Shown here piece after piece: positions 17,795 through 25,834 of a DNA stretch of 64,000 bases (its first letter is position 1; each line of letters opens with the position of its first letter). Origin of the DNA: Flavobacterium sp. Root901 (lineage in GTDB: Bacteria; Bacteroidota; Bacteroidia; Flavobacteriales; Flavobacteriaceae); contig NZ_LMJB01000005.1 of assembly GCF_001429765.1 (NCBI RefSeq), forward strand, positions 690,490 through 754,489, in the 5' to 3' direction. Below the pieces are notes generated by a model. It had not been told where the DNA came from. It searched no databases and was given only the letters and a program-made list of their open reading frames with translations. A program made the translations under genes and the position numbers.

Positions 17795-18882
17795 TCTTTA
17801 ACCATAGATTCAAATAAATCGATATGTTTATCAACCATCGATTTTATATCAAATTGTCTTGCCCTATTTTTACAAGAATTTACTATTTTCTCATAATAAT
17901 CATTATCATTAATTAATTTTTCAATGTGAAAAGCAAGTTCCTGATGATTTCCTTTTTCAAACAAAATACCAGCTCCTTTTGTAAGATTTAGCATTCCGGG
18001 CACATTTGACGAAATAAAAGGTTTTCCAGAACCCATATTTTCAATAGCAGACAAACTCAATCCTTCCCAATTTGTACTTAAAACTGTGATATCAGCTGTT
18101 TTTAAAAGTCTTGGAACATCCATTCGTATTCCTAAAAAAGCAACTCTGTTTGCTAAGTTTAATTTTTTAACCAAATCTTCGCATTCCTTTTGCAGGGCGC
18201 CATCGCCAACGAATATAAGTTTAATATTCTCAGGGAGATATTGTAAAGCATTTATAACTGTTTGCTGCGCTTTTTGTTTACTAAATCTGGCTACCTGAAT
18301 CAATAATATATCATTATCTAAAAACAAATTAGAAATCTTATGCTTTTCATAAGGCTGCGCTTCATTAATATCATCTAAATTAACACCATTATGAATTACG
18401 ATTAATTTTGATTCAGATGTTTTTAAATGATCTTTCATAATTTCATAAACCTCATCTGAGATACAAATAATTTTATTGTACGCTTTATAAATCAAGCGGT
18501 CTATTTTCTTTAATAAAAATTTTTCTTGCCTTGGATTTGTTGTATTATGTTCTGTTACTACTATTTTGATTTTGGAAAATGAAATTATTTTCGATAAAAT
18601 GATCCAGTATTGTGACGGAAATAAATGTACATGCGCAATGTCATATTTTTTTAAAAACGGTATTATTTTAAAAACATTTAAAGGATTATATACCGTTTTG
18701 CCCAAAGAAAATATTTTACAGCAATTTGCAGCTTTTAGAGCCTGCATAAATGGAAAATCTTTACCGTTTAAAACCAATAAATCGACTTCAATTCCTTTTT
18801 TATTATAAAGCGGAATTGTTTCTAAAAGCAGCTTTTCGGCGCCTCCTGGATCTAAACCATTAATTACTTGTAATATCTTCAT
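17791..18882 (-). CDS. Glycosyltransferase family 4
   Basis: 363 aa, GT-B fold. The N-terminal strand and glycine loop ILQVINGLDPGGAEKLLLET is followed by VTEHNTTNP (acceptor side). The donor domain has LIQVARFSKQKAQQTVI (about 194) and the E-x7-E motif in NWEGLSLSAIENMGSGKPFI (about 272). It is likely a polysaccharide or lipid-linked sugar transferase. It overlaps the EpsG-like gene by 4 bp and is 6 bp from the flippase upstream, so it belongs to the same operon. Confidence 0.88.
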   Translation of the reverse strand: MKILQVINGLDPGGAEKLLLETIPLYNKKGIEVDLLVLNGKDFPFMQALKAANCCKIFSLGKTVYNPLNVFKIIPFLKKYDIAHVHLFPSQYWIILSKIISFSKIKIVVTEHNTTNPRQEKFLLKKIDRLIYKAYNKIICISDEVYEIMKDHLKTSESKLIVIHNGVNLDDINEAQPYEKHKISNLFLDNDILLIQVARFSKQKAQQTVINALQYLPENIKLIFVGDGALQKECEDLVKKLNLANRVAFLGIRMDVPRLLKTADITVLSTNWEGLSLSAIENMGSGKPFISSNVPGMLNLTKGAGILFEKGNHQELAFHIEKLINDNDYYEKIVNSCKNRARQFDIKSMVDKHIDLFESMVKE

Positions 18883-18888
18883 TATTTA

Positions 18889-20193
18889 CTAATTCAAAAA
18901 AACTTTTAATCTATCTTTCCTGTAAATAACAATCGCCGAAATAAAATTCCAGAAAAAAGAACTTAAAACAAAAGCAGATGCTGCGCCTGTCATTCCGTAA
19001 ATTGGAATTAAAAACCGGTTTAAAACAAAATTAATGACAACAGCAGCTATTAATATAATTTGGAAAATATGCTGTCTTCCGGTCATGTTTAAATAAACCG
19101 GGGCCGAACCAAATAACGAGCAAATTCCCTGACCAATAATTAAAATTAAAAAAGCCTGCTGAGCGGCAGCATATTGGTGTCCGAAAAAGGACAAAACCTG
19201 TTCTGAAAATACACTGATTAACAAAATTACCGGAAAAGTGATACAGAAAATTAAACGTGCGCTGTTTCTTAAAACTTTTTTTAATTCTGCCATATTATGA
19301 CTCGAAAATAACTCTGCAATCTTTGCCGAAACGGTAATATTTACCGTCAGAATAATGACAGAAACTATTGTCATTACTTTTACTCCAACAGAATAAAATG
19401 CAACCGTTTCATCGTTTCGATATTTCTTTAAAAACATAATATCAAAACACATTAATAAAAATAAGGCCATTCCGCTTATGGCAATTGGGTACGATTTTGT
19501 AAAAATTTCTTTTTTTGAAAAAATCTGCGGTGTATTTATTAGAGCCGTTTTATTGAAATAAAGGAAAACAAAAACGGAACTCAAAATCGCTAAAAACACA
19601 AATCCAATTAAAAATACATCAACTAAATAGGTTTCTTTATTCCAGTAAAACAAAACAATAGATCCAATTATCAGCGGAATATATTTTAAGACGTTTCTAA
19701 ATAATTCTGCAATATATAATTTGTCTAAAGCCCTTAAAACCTCGGTGTTTAAAAGAGATAAACCGTAGAAAAATAATGCTGCCGTGCTTTTTAAAAGGAG
19801 TGTATAAACCTCATCGTCTAAAAAATAATTATTTATTCTTTTTTCGTCAATACCGGCAATAATAATTAAAGTTAATAATGAAGCTGCAAAAAGCATAGTC
19901 ACCATTTTAACATACACATGTTTAAGCTGTTCAAGGGCGTTTTGACTTGCTAAATATCCTTTAAAATATAAAATAGACTGATCAAAACCAAGCATGCAGA
20001 TACTGCCGGCCGCTAATAGATAGGAACGGGCAAAATCGTATTGCCCAACTAATTTCGGAGTGTAGTTTTTGGTTAAAAAAACAGTGAAACCAAACAATAA
20101 AAGAACTCCAAATATTCGTAGAAACAAAGTATTTAAACTTTGCTTTAGAAATGAGTTTTCAGAAATTCTTTCAAAGATTTTATTCGTTTTCAA
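18889..20193 (-). CDS. Oligosaccharide flippase, Wzx/MATE-like
   Basis: 434 aa with about twelve to fourteen hydrophobic helices, N-terminal FLKQSLNTLFLRIFGVLLLFG, and no soluble domain. This matches the polysaccharide biosynthesis protein family (Wzx), which flips lipid-linked repeat units across the inner membrane. It lies 7 bp from the chain-length gene and 6 bp from GT4. Together with polymerase and Wzz-like genes it makes a Wzx/Wzy-type export set. Confidence 0.82.
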   Translation of the reverse strand: MKTNKIFERISENSFLKQSLNTLFLRIFGVLLLFGFTVFLTKNYTPKLVGQYDFARSYLLAAGSICMLGFDQSILYFKGYLASQNALEQLKHVYVKMVTMLFAASLLTLIIIAGIDEKRINNYFLDDEVYTLLLKSTAALFFYGLSLLNTEVLRALDKLYIAELFRNVLKYIPLIIGSIVLFYWNKETYLVDVFLIGFVFLAILSSVFVFLYFNKTALINTPQIFSKKEIFTKSYPIAISGMALFLLMCFDIMFLKKYRNDETVAFYSVGVKVMTIVSVIILTVNITVSAKIAELFSSHNMAELKKVLRNSARLIFCITFPVILLISVFSEQVLSFFGHQYAAAQQAFLILIIGQGICSLFGSAPVYLNMTGRQHIFQIILIAAVVINFVLNRFLIPIYGMTGAASAFVLSSFFWNFISAIVIYRKDRLKVFLN

Positions 20194-20200
20194 ATGAGTG

Positions 20201-21187
20201 TTATTTTACCTGCGATTTCAAATGCTGTCTGCGGTAGAACTTTTTGAATAAATGAACTAAAACAAAAACAAAAAGAAAGAAAAGAGGCAGCAGAAGTTTA
20301 AAATTTCCGTTGGTAATTTTAGTATTATTTATATTTAAAGTCGCATTAATTTCCTTAATCGCTTTGTCGTAATTCATCAGTTTTAACCTGTTTTTTCCCT
20401 GATCTACAATCAAATACTGCTTTGTTTTAATAAGGTCGTTAAGCTGTGTATTTTCATTATAATAAACCAGCTTATCATTTTTCACGCTGTTCTTTACCGT
20501 ATTGGAAAAACCATTTAAAACCTGATCAATTTGAGATATAATCGTATCGTTTTGAACTATTTGCTGTTCCATGTTTTTATATCCTATCTTTTGAAGCGCA
20601 TTAAAATACCCCGAACTGTTTAAGTATTTTAATAACGGTTCTACGATATCTTTTTCCTCTGTCGCCGTATTGGATACAAAAGAAATAGTGTGGAAGGTAT
20701 AGTTTTTACTGGTAACATTATCTTCTAAAACTTTATTGACTTCGCCAACCTCAGACATTAATTTTATAAGCTCAAAATTTTGTTCTTTGTCTTCAATAAA
20801 TTTATATACATCGGCAATTGGTTTTATTTGAATTTTTTTGATTGTTTTTGGATGCCGAATCCCAACAACATTTTTAAGGAAAAGAGTATCTCCGGATGCA
20901 ATTTTAGATTCGATTAAATCTATTTTTGAATACAGATAATCGACACTGCCAAAATTTGGTGTTACAATAACCTGATTTTGAAACGATTTTTTACTTGAAT
21001 CCAGGTACCATCCTAATCCAAATCCGAGAATTATTAATATTAAAACGATAATCCAGTTTCTGATAAAAAACTGGATTGACCGAAAAATCACGGCGTTTAT
21101 TCTGTCGAAAAAATTACCGATACTTTTTGAAAGCTGAAAAATATCAATTTCCTGATCTGTATTATGTTGTGGTACATTTGTACTCAT
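20201..21187 (-). CDS. Chain-length determinant (Wzz-like) protein
   Basis: 328 aa. A cytoplasmic N-terminus, one membrane helix at about 45-63 (WIVLILIILGFGLGWYL), a periplasmic helical domain and a second helix at about 297-313 (LLLPLFFLFVFVLVHLF) give the classic two-helix Wzz topology. No tyrosine-kinase domain follows. It likely controls length of the glycan made by the adjacent polymerase. The C-terminus is basic (KKFYRRQHLKSQ). It sits 9 bp downstream of DUF6909. Confidence 0.75.
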   Translation of the reverse strand: MSTNVPQHNTDQEIDIFQLSKSIGNFFDRINAVIFRSIQFFIRNWIIVLILIILGFGLGWYLDSSKKSFQNQVIVTPNFGSVDYLYSKIDLIESKIASGDTLFLKNVVGIRHPKTIKKIQIKPIADVYKFIEDKEQNFELIKLMSEVGEVNKVLEDNVTSKNYTFHTISFVSNTATEEKDIVEPLLKYLNSSGYFNALQKIGYKNMEQQIVQNDTIISQIDQVLNGFSNTVKNSVKNDKLVYYNENTQLNDLIKTKQYLIVDQGKNRLKLMNYDKAIKEINATLNINNTKITNGNFKLLLPLFFLFVFVLVHLFKKFYRRQHLKSQVK

Positions 21188-21196
21188 TTTTTTCTT

Positions 21197-22876
21197 TTAT
21201 TTGATGTTGAAAATCTGTTCTAAAATCTTAATTGTAATCAAATAAGTTGGTTTTACACCCGTTGTTCCCAATCCACCCGAAGCTAAAGTGCTTCCTGTTT
21301 CCAAAGGATTATCTGATGCATAATACGCATAACGGACTTTTATGTCGTGCGGCACGCTTTTTCTGATTTTTGATGCCGACTGAATTGCCTTTTGATAATA
21401 AGATCCTTCCATTTCAAGACCAATTACACCCCAGGTCGATTCGTGGAAAAATTTTAGTAAATCTCTGTTTTGCAGTGAAGTTCCTAAAACCGTAACCATT
21501 GCACCTTCGTAAACATCAATATCGTTTCCTTCAAACATTGCACCTGTTAATTCATTTTCGAAGAAATAATTATCGGCCGTTCCTTCGTTTATATGTGCTG
21601 ACGGAATCATGATATCTCCTTTTCCGCCTTCCAGAATTCCTGCTTTACCCATTATCGAAACTGATTTTACATTCAATAATGTTTCTTTTTTAAATGGTTT
21701 TAAAAGCTCATCGATTGTTTCGTAAGCCTGCTCGCCAAAAGCATAATCCATAACGATAATAACCGGTTTCTCTTCATCGATATTTCCGTAAGAAAAGGCT
21801 GTTTTTGACCAGTCAATTTTTGCCGTGTCAAAAATCTGGACATCGATATTTGTTCCCGAAGTATCCGGAAGAGATATCATTCCGTTTTTCAGGGCCAATT
21901 CTTCAACCTGGCTTCTAATTTCTTTGGAACCGGAATTACTTAATTCTTCATAAATAAAAAAATCTGATTTGCCCTTATATTTTGGTGTTAATAATGGCGT
22001 TGCAAAAATCGAATTCATTACACTGTGCATGTTGGCACTTATTACATGAATTGGTCGTTTTATAAGATCATTTGCCTTCAGAACTTCTTTGATGTTTGTT
22101 GCCCAGATTTCTCCGTGAATATGATGTCCTAAACGTTCACGTAAAACCGGACTAAAAGTAATCGTACGTTTATTGTTTTCTACAATTTCTTCGATTGCTA
22201 ACTTCCCTAACCAATAAATAACATGCAGAAAACGATCTGGTGCATTTTCTGATCCAAAGGCATCGTAAATATCCAAAACCTCTTCAAAAGTTCTGGCTAA
22301 AATATTGGCAACATGCGAAATTGCTTTTTCTTTTTCAATCTGCGAAAGCTTTTTTGTCTGTGTTATAGCCTGCTCCAGTTTTAACCAATCGCGGGAAACT
22401 TCTCCGCCGTCATCAATTAAAACTCTGTTTTTAATTTTGTGTGATTCGATAAAAATAAAAGTCAAATGCGTCAGGATATCATAAATATCTGAGCGTCCTC
22501 GCGTAATTTCGACATTCATTTGTTCTTCGTCGATTCTGTAACAGTTTCTTCTTCTTTTTGGAGGAACAATAGGCTGAAAATGGGATTTCGAATATCCTTC
22601 ATCTGAAGTTAAATTGATGAATCTACATTGTTCAATTCCAATCGGAAGACGTTCTATAACATATAAAAGTCCATTTAGTTCTACTTTTTCCTCGGCTATA
22701 TTTCCGTAAATTTCAGGTCGTAATGCCAATAATGATTCGCGTAAGCTGTCGCCCGAAACTCCCATTGGTTTGTAAAAACCACGGTTGAATAAATGGCGCA
22801 TCGTAATGTACATTTTTTCTATCGCTGCAGATGATTCCTGCGCTCTTGATCTTGATATATGTTTGGTTTCTTTCAT
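21197..22876 (-). CDS. DUF6909 family protein with a nucleoside-phosphorylase-like C-terminal region
   Basis: 559 aa, no membrane helix. The N-terminal half has an RGRSDIYDILTHLTFIF region and a helical bundle. The C-terminal half shows VSIMGKAGILEGGKGDIMIPSAH (about 408) and GVIGLEMEGSYYQKAI (about 490), echoing the glycine-rich loop and MEG motif of purine nucleoside phosphorylases and MTA nucleosidases. Family function is unknown. I infer a sugar- or nucleoside-binding fold. It is upstream of Wzz by 9 bp and may be in the polysaccharide operon. It is conserved in Flavobacteriia and could equally be a housekeeping gene. Confidence 0.65.
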   Translation of the reverse strand: MKETKHISRSRAQESSAAIEKMYITMRHLFNRGFYKPMGVSGDSLRESLLALRPEIYGNIAEEKVELNGLLYVIERLPIGIEQCRFINLTSDEGYSKSHFQPIVPPKRRRNCYRIDEEQMNVEITRGRSDIYDILTHLTFIFIESHKIKNRVLIDDGGEVSRDWLKLEQAITQTKKLSQIEKEKAISHVANILARTFEEVLDIYDAFGSENAPDRFLHVIYWLGKLAIEEIVENNKRTITFSPVLRERLGHHIHGEIWATNIKEVLKANDLIKRPIHVISANMHSVMNSIFATPLLTPKYKGKSDFFIYEELSNSGSKEIRSQVEELALKNGMISLPDTSGTNIDVQIFDTAKIDWSKTAFSYGNIDEEKPVIIVMDYAFGEQAYETIDELLKPFKKETLLNVKSVSIMGKAGILEGGKGDIMIPSAHINEGTADNYFFENELTGAMFEGNDIDVYEGAMVTVLGTSLQNRDLLKFFHESTWGVIGLEMEGSYYQKAIQSASKIRKSVPHDIKVRYAYYASDNPLETGSTLASGGLGTTGVKPTYLITIKILEQIFNIK

Positions 22877-22971
22877 GCTTTTTTATTTAAAAATCTCCTT
22901 TTTCAGAAGATGTAATATGCTTTTTTGTTAATCTAAATTAGGAATTATACTTCGAAATTGTATAAATGCCT

Positions 22972-23307
22972 TCATTTATAATTTTCGAAATCAACTTCCA
23001 CTTTTTGAAAGTTTTTGTTTTCTGATAATAATGAATTGATTCTATTTATACATTCCTGATTATCTGACATTATAAAGGCAAAATCCCAAATGTCTTTTGA
23101 AATAGAAAAAAAACCGCTGTCTGAACTCATTTCCATCAAAATTTCATCGTTCATCCATAAGTCATTAATTTCATCCATTTTTGGATGTATTGCCGCAATG
23201 GAATCTAATAAATCGGTCATAAAATTTTCGTCTTCTACTCCACTAAATATTTCAATTAATAAATCCTGAGATTTATATCCAGGTCTTAAATGATATTTAT
23301 ATTTCAT
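22972..23307 (-). CDS. Hypothetical acidic small protein
   Basis: 111 aa, soluble, acidic in the middle, with aromatic-rich SGFFSISKDIWDFAFIMSDN. Not recognised. It follows GH3 by 15 bp and is 95 bp from DUF6909, all on one strand, so it is probably co-transcribed with GH3. Function unknown. Confidence 0.55.
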   Translation of the reverse strand: MKYKYHLRPGYKSQDLLIEIFSGVEDENFMTDLLDSIAAIHPKMDEINDLWMNDEILMEMSSDSGFFSISKDIWDFAFIMSDNQECINRINSLLSENKNFQKVEVDFENYK

Positions 23308-23322
23308 AAGTAAAAGTTGTTT

Positions 23323-24807
23323 TTACTTCAAATTATCTGCAATCTTTCTGTCATTCGACAATCTCGGAATTTTATTCTGACCTCCTAATTTTCCCTGAGA
23401 TTTCATGTATTCCTGAAATCCGTTTTTTGAAACTTTGCTCACAACTACTTTTCGCAAAACATTTCCGGTAATTAAATCGTCATAATAAATGTTTTGCTTT
23501 CGCATCGAGTCGTCGATTGCTGCTGCAAAAGTTTCCATGTTTTCCGGTTCTTTTTCAAACTCAATTAACCATTCGTGATACGGCAGTCCGTTGGCTGGTG
23601 TAATTTGAGGCGCAACCGTAAATTCGTTTATTACAATATTGGTTCCCGCTGTGGCTTCTTTCATTGCATTTTCGACTTCGTTTGCAATAACGTGTTCGCC
23701 AAAAGCAGAAATATAATGTTTGATACGCCCTGAAACTATGAGACGATACGGAGCCAAAGATGTAAACTGAATGGTATCGCCAATGTTATAACCCCAAAGT
23801 CCGGCATTTGTAGAAACGATCAGCGCATAATTTACGCCCAGTTCTACTTCGCCAATTGTATATCTTTTTGGATTTTCAGTAAAGAATTCATCTGCTTTAA
23901 TGAATTCATAGAAAATTCCCGAATTCAAAAGTAAAAGCATTCCTTTTTCTTTTTGAGAATCCTGATACGCAAAAAATCCTTCAGAAGCAGGAAACAATTC
24001 GATACTGTCGACTTTCCTGCCGATCATTTGTTCAAATTTAGCACGGTAAGGTTCATAATTAACGCCTCCGTAAATAAACAAATTAAAGTTTTTAAAAATT
24101 TCGCTTATTTTTTTTCCGCCGCTTTTTTCCTGTAAACGCTCAAAATACATTTGCACCCAGGACGGAATTCCTGAAATAACCGACATGTTTTCTTTAATTG
24201 TTTCATCGACAATGGCGTTTACTTTGGTTTCCCAATCATCGATACAATTGGTTTCCCAGGAAGGCATTCTGTTTTTTTGCAAATATTTCGGGACAAAATG
24301 TGCTACAATTCCCGAAAGTCTTCCAAATTTAATTCCGTGTTTTTCAGTTAAAATTGGACTTCCTTGCAAAAAGATCATTTTTCCGTCGACAAAATTGGCA
24401 TTTCCTGTTTCATTAATATAATGAAGAATGGCGTTGCGAGCTGCATTAACATGCGTAGGCATTGATTCTTTTGTAAGCGGAATATATTTTGCTCCCGAAG
24501 TTGTTCCCGAAGTTTTGGCAAAATAAAGTGGTTTTCCTTTCCAGAGAATATTTTCTTCGCCCATTTTAACCTTTTCAATATAATCCTTCAAATCTTCGTA
24601 ATCCCGAATGGGAACGTTTTTTTGAAAATCTTTAATTGTTTTTATGGAGTCAAAATGATGGTCTTTTCCAAATTCTGTTTGCCTGGCATTATCAATCAAA
24701 TTTTTAAAAACTTCTAATTGTGTTTCTGCCGGCTTATTTGCCCAGGAAATTGTTTGATTGTATATTTTGCGGGCAAATATTTTTGCTGCGATCGATTTAA
24801 TTGACAT
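23323..24807 (-). CDS. GH3 auxin-responsive-promoter family protein
   Basis: 494-aa acyl-adenylate/amido-synthetase fold of the GH3 family, cytoplasmic. The ATP loop KTSGTTSGAKYIPLT is at about residue 94. SELFPASEGFFAYQD-like residues (about 268) and the LWGYNIGDTIQF motif (about 330) are typical of bacterial GH3. Plant members join amino acids to hormones, whereas bacterial substrates are unknown. It lies 11 bp downstream of the M23-like gene and the plus-strand tatA gene is nearby, an arrangement I know from other Flavobacteriia. Confidence 0.85.
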   Translation of the reverse strand: MSIKSIAAKIFARKIYNQTISWANKPAETQLEVFKNLIDNARQTEFGKDHHFDSIKTIKDFQKNVPIRDYEDLKDYIEKVKMGEENILWKGKPLYFAKTSGTTSGAKYIPLTKESMPTHVNAARNAILHYINETGNANFVDGKMIFLQGSPILTEKHGIKFGRLSGIVAHFVPKYLQKNRMPSWETNCIDDWETKVNAIVDETIKENMSVISGIPSWVQMYFERLQEKSGGKKISEIFKNFNLFIYGGVNYEPYRAKFEQMIGRKVDSIELFPASEGFFAYQDSQKEKGMLLLLNSGIFYEFIKADEFFTENPKRYTIGEVELGVNYALIVSTNAGLWGYNIGDTIQFTSLAPYRLIVSGRIKHYISAFGEHVIANEVENAMKEATAGTNIVINEFTVAPQITPANGLPYHEWLIEFEKEPENMETFAAAIDDSMRKQNIYYDDLITGNVLRKVVVSKVSKNGFQEYMKSQGKLGGQNKIPRLSNDRKIADNLK

Positions 24808-24818
24808 TTTTTGTGGTA

Positions 24819-25319
24819 TTATTTTTTGTCACTTTTACTTTTTCTGCCTTTGCTTTCACCCGACTCTTTCTCAGTTTTTGCGACTTCTTCCCTTAATTTT
24901 ATTTCTTCTTCAGAAGCTTTCATATTCAAGTCTTCCGGTACATCGTTTTCTGCCAAAATAGAATCTTTATTAAATTTTGCATAATCTAATTCTCCTTTCA
25001 AAACCTTTTGGACTCCTTTTATATATGCTTCATTTTTTTTGAGCACCTTTTCTAATGAATCTGATTTTATAGCCAGTTGAGTTGCATTCTTTTTTAACTG
25101 AGACGATGAATAACCGGGAATAAATTCACGCAGGGGAGTAAAAGCAATAATAAAAGTTGTAACCAAGATTAGAAATATTCCTCCTAAAGTAAACATTACG
25201 AAGACATTCATGAGCGTTAATCTGAATGAAAAAATTTCTTCAAAAGTATCTTCATTCAAAATTACCAGTCGGTTTTTGATGAATAATTTTTTCCTGAAAT
25301 TCCTCTTTTTCTTAGCCAT
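24819..25319 (-). CDS. M23-peptidase-like protein lacking the peptidase domain
   Basis: 166 aa. The N-terminus (basic KKLFIKNRLVILNEDTFEEIFSFRLT, membrane helix at about 45-64, then FIPGYSSSQLKKNATQLAIKSDSLEK coiled coil) matches the start of the flavobacterial M23 metallopeptidases encoded between GH3 and tatA. The HxxxD and HxH zinc-site domain that should follow at about 170-290 is absent. The protein ends in a Lys/Ser/Glu-rich tail, and GH3 begins only 11 bp after the stop, so no peptidase remnant is left. It is likely an inner-membrane scaffold. Confidence 0.65.
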   Translation of the reverse strand: MAKKKRNFRKKLFIKNRLVILNEDTFEEIFSFRLTLMNVFVMFTLGGIFLILVTTFIIAFTPLREFIPGYSSSQLKKNATQLAIKSDSLEKVLKKNEAYIKGVQKVLKGELDYAKFNKDSILAENDVPEDLNMKASEEEIKLREEVAKTEKESGESKGRKSKSDKK

Positions 25320-25475
25320 TTTGGTTGTTTATACGAGCAAATATAGTAATTAATCGCATTGCTCATGTTAGTGAAAAAGGAGCATTTACAGTAATATAAT
25401 GATTTTATAAAATATTTAACGCAGTAAAAAAGAAATATTTTAATCCAAAAGCGATTCTTGTTCGTATATTCTATA

Positions 25476-25483
25476 TACCTTTG
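25476..25483 (+). promoter_or_regulatory. -7 promoter box for tatA
   Basis: TACCTTTG (TAnnTTTG), 48 bp before the tatA ATG. Confidence 0.5.
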
Positions 25484-25531
25484 CGGTGAAAAACAAAAAA
25501 TTAATTTGCTTCGGCATTAAATATAATAGTC

Positions 25532-25711
25532 ATGGGAAGATTAGGTCTTACAGAAATCCTTGTTATCGTAGGTATTGTGATATTACTTTTTGGAGGTAAA
25601 AAAATTCCAGAATTAATGAAAGGTTTAGGAAGTGGAATTAAGGAATTTAAAAACGCTGCTAAAGACGATCAACCTGCATCTGCTAAAAAACAAGAAGAAG
25701 AAACAAAATAG
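25532..25711 (+). CDS. tatA: Sec-independent translocase TatA/TatE-type subunit
   Basis: 59 aa, the usual size for short Bacteroidota TatA. Order: short N-terminal stretch MGRLGLTEI, membrane helix (about 8-21, [14 protein letters not shown]), the FGG hinge with [18 protein letters not shown] amphipathic helix, then a charged tail. It forms the Tat pore at the inner membrane. It is divergent from the M23-like gene with its own promoter box and a strong terminator after the stop. Confidence 0.85.
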   Translation: MGRLGLTEILVIVGIVILLFGGKKIPELMKGLGSGIKEFKNAAKDDQPASAKKQEEETK

Positions 25712-25727
25712 TAACCTTCAACTTATT

Positions 25728-25770
25728 AAAAAATCCCAGATTACAAATTGTAATCTGGGATTTTTTTTGT
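25728..25770 (+). terminator. Terminator of tatA
   Basis: AAAAAATCCCAGATTACAA pairs with TTGTAATCTGGGATTTTTT, near-perfect, with T run. The stem resembles the terminator at 28374-28415. Confidence 0.85.
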
Positions 25771-25811
25771 TTTAGAAAATTCAATTTAAGAAACTTATAT
25801 TTTAATCTTTA

Positions 25812-25819
25812 TATATTTG
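25812..25819 (+). promoter_or_regulatory. -7 promoter box deciding the start of the delta-60-repeat gene
   Basis: TATATTTG. It overlaps an in-frame TTG at 25817-25819, so the ATG at 25835 with a clean signal peptide is the real start. Confidence 0.55.
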
Positions 25820-25834
25820 GCAAAATTTATTTTT

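Noticed and set aside
24819..24860. Frameshifted continuation of the M23 domain
   Set aside because: Only 11 bp separate the stop from GH3, leaving no room for a peptidase remnant.
10778..25319. Polysaccharide block as a recent horizontal island
   Set aside because: No integrase, IS or tRNA bounds it, and a clear composition shift is not visible by eye. It cannot be shown without measured composition data.
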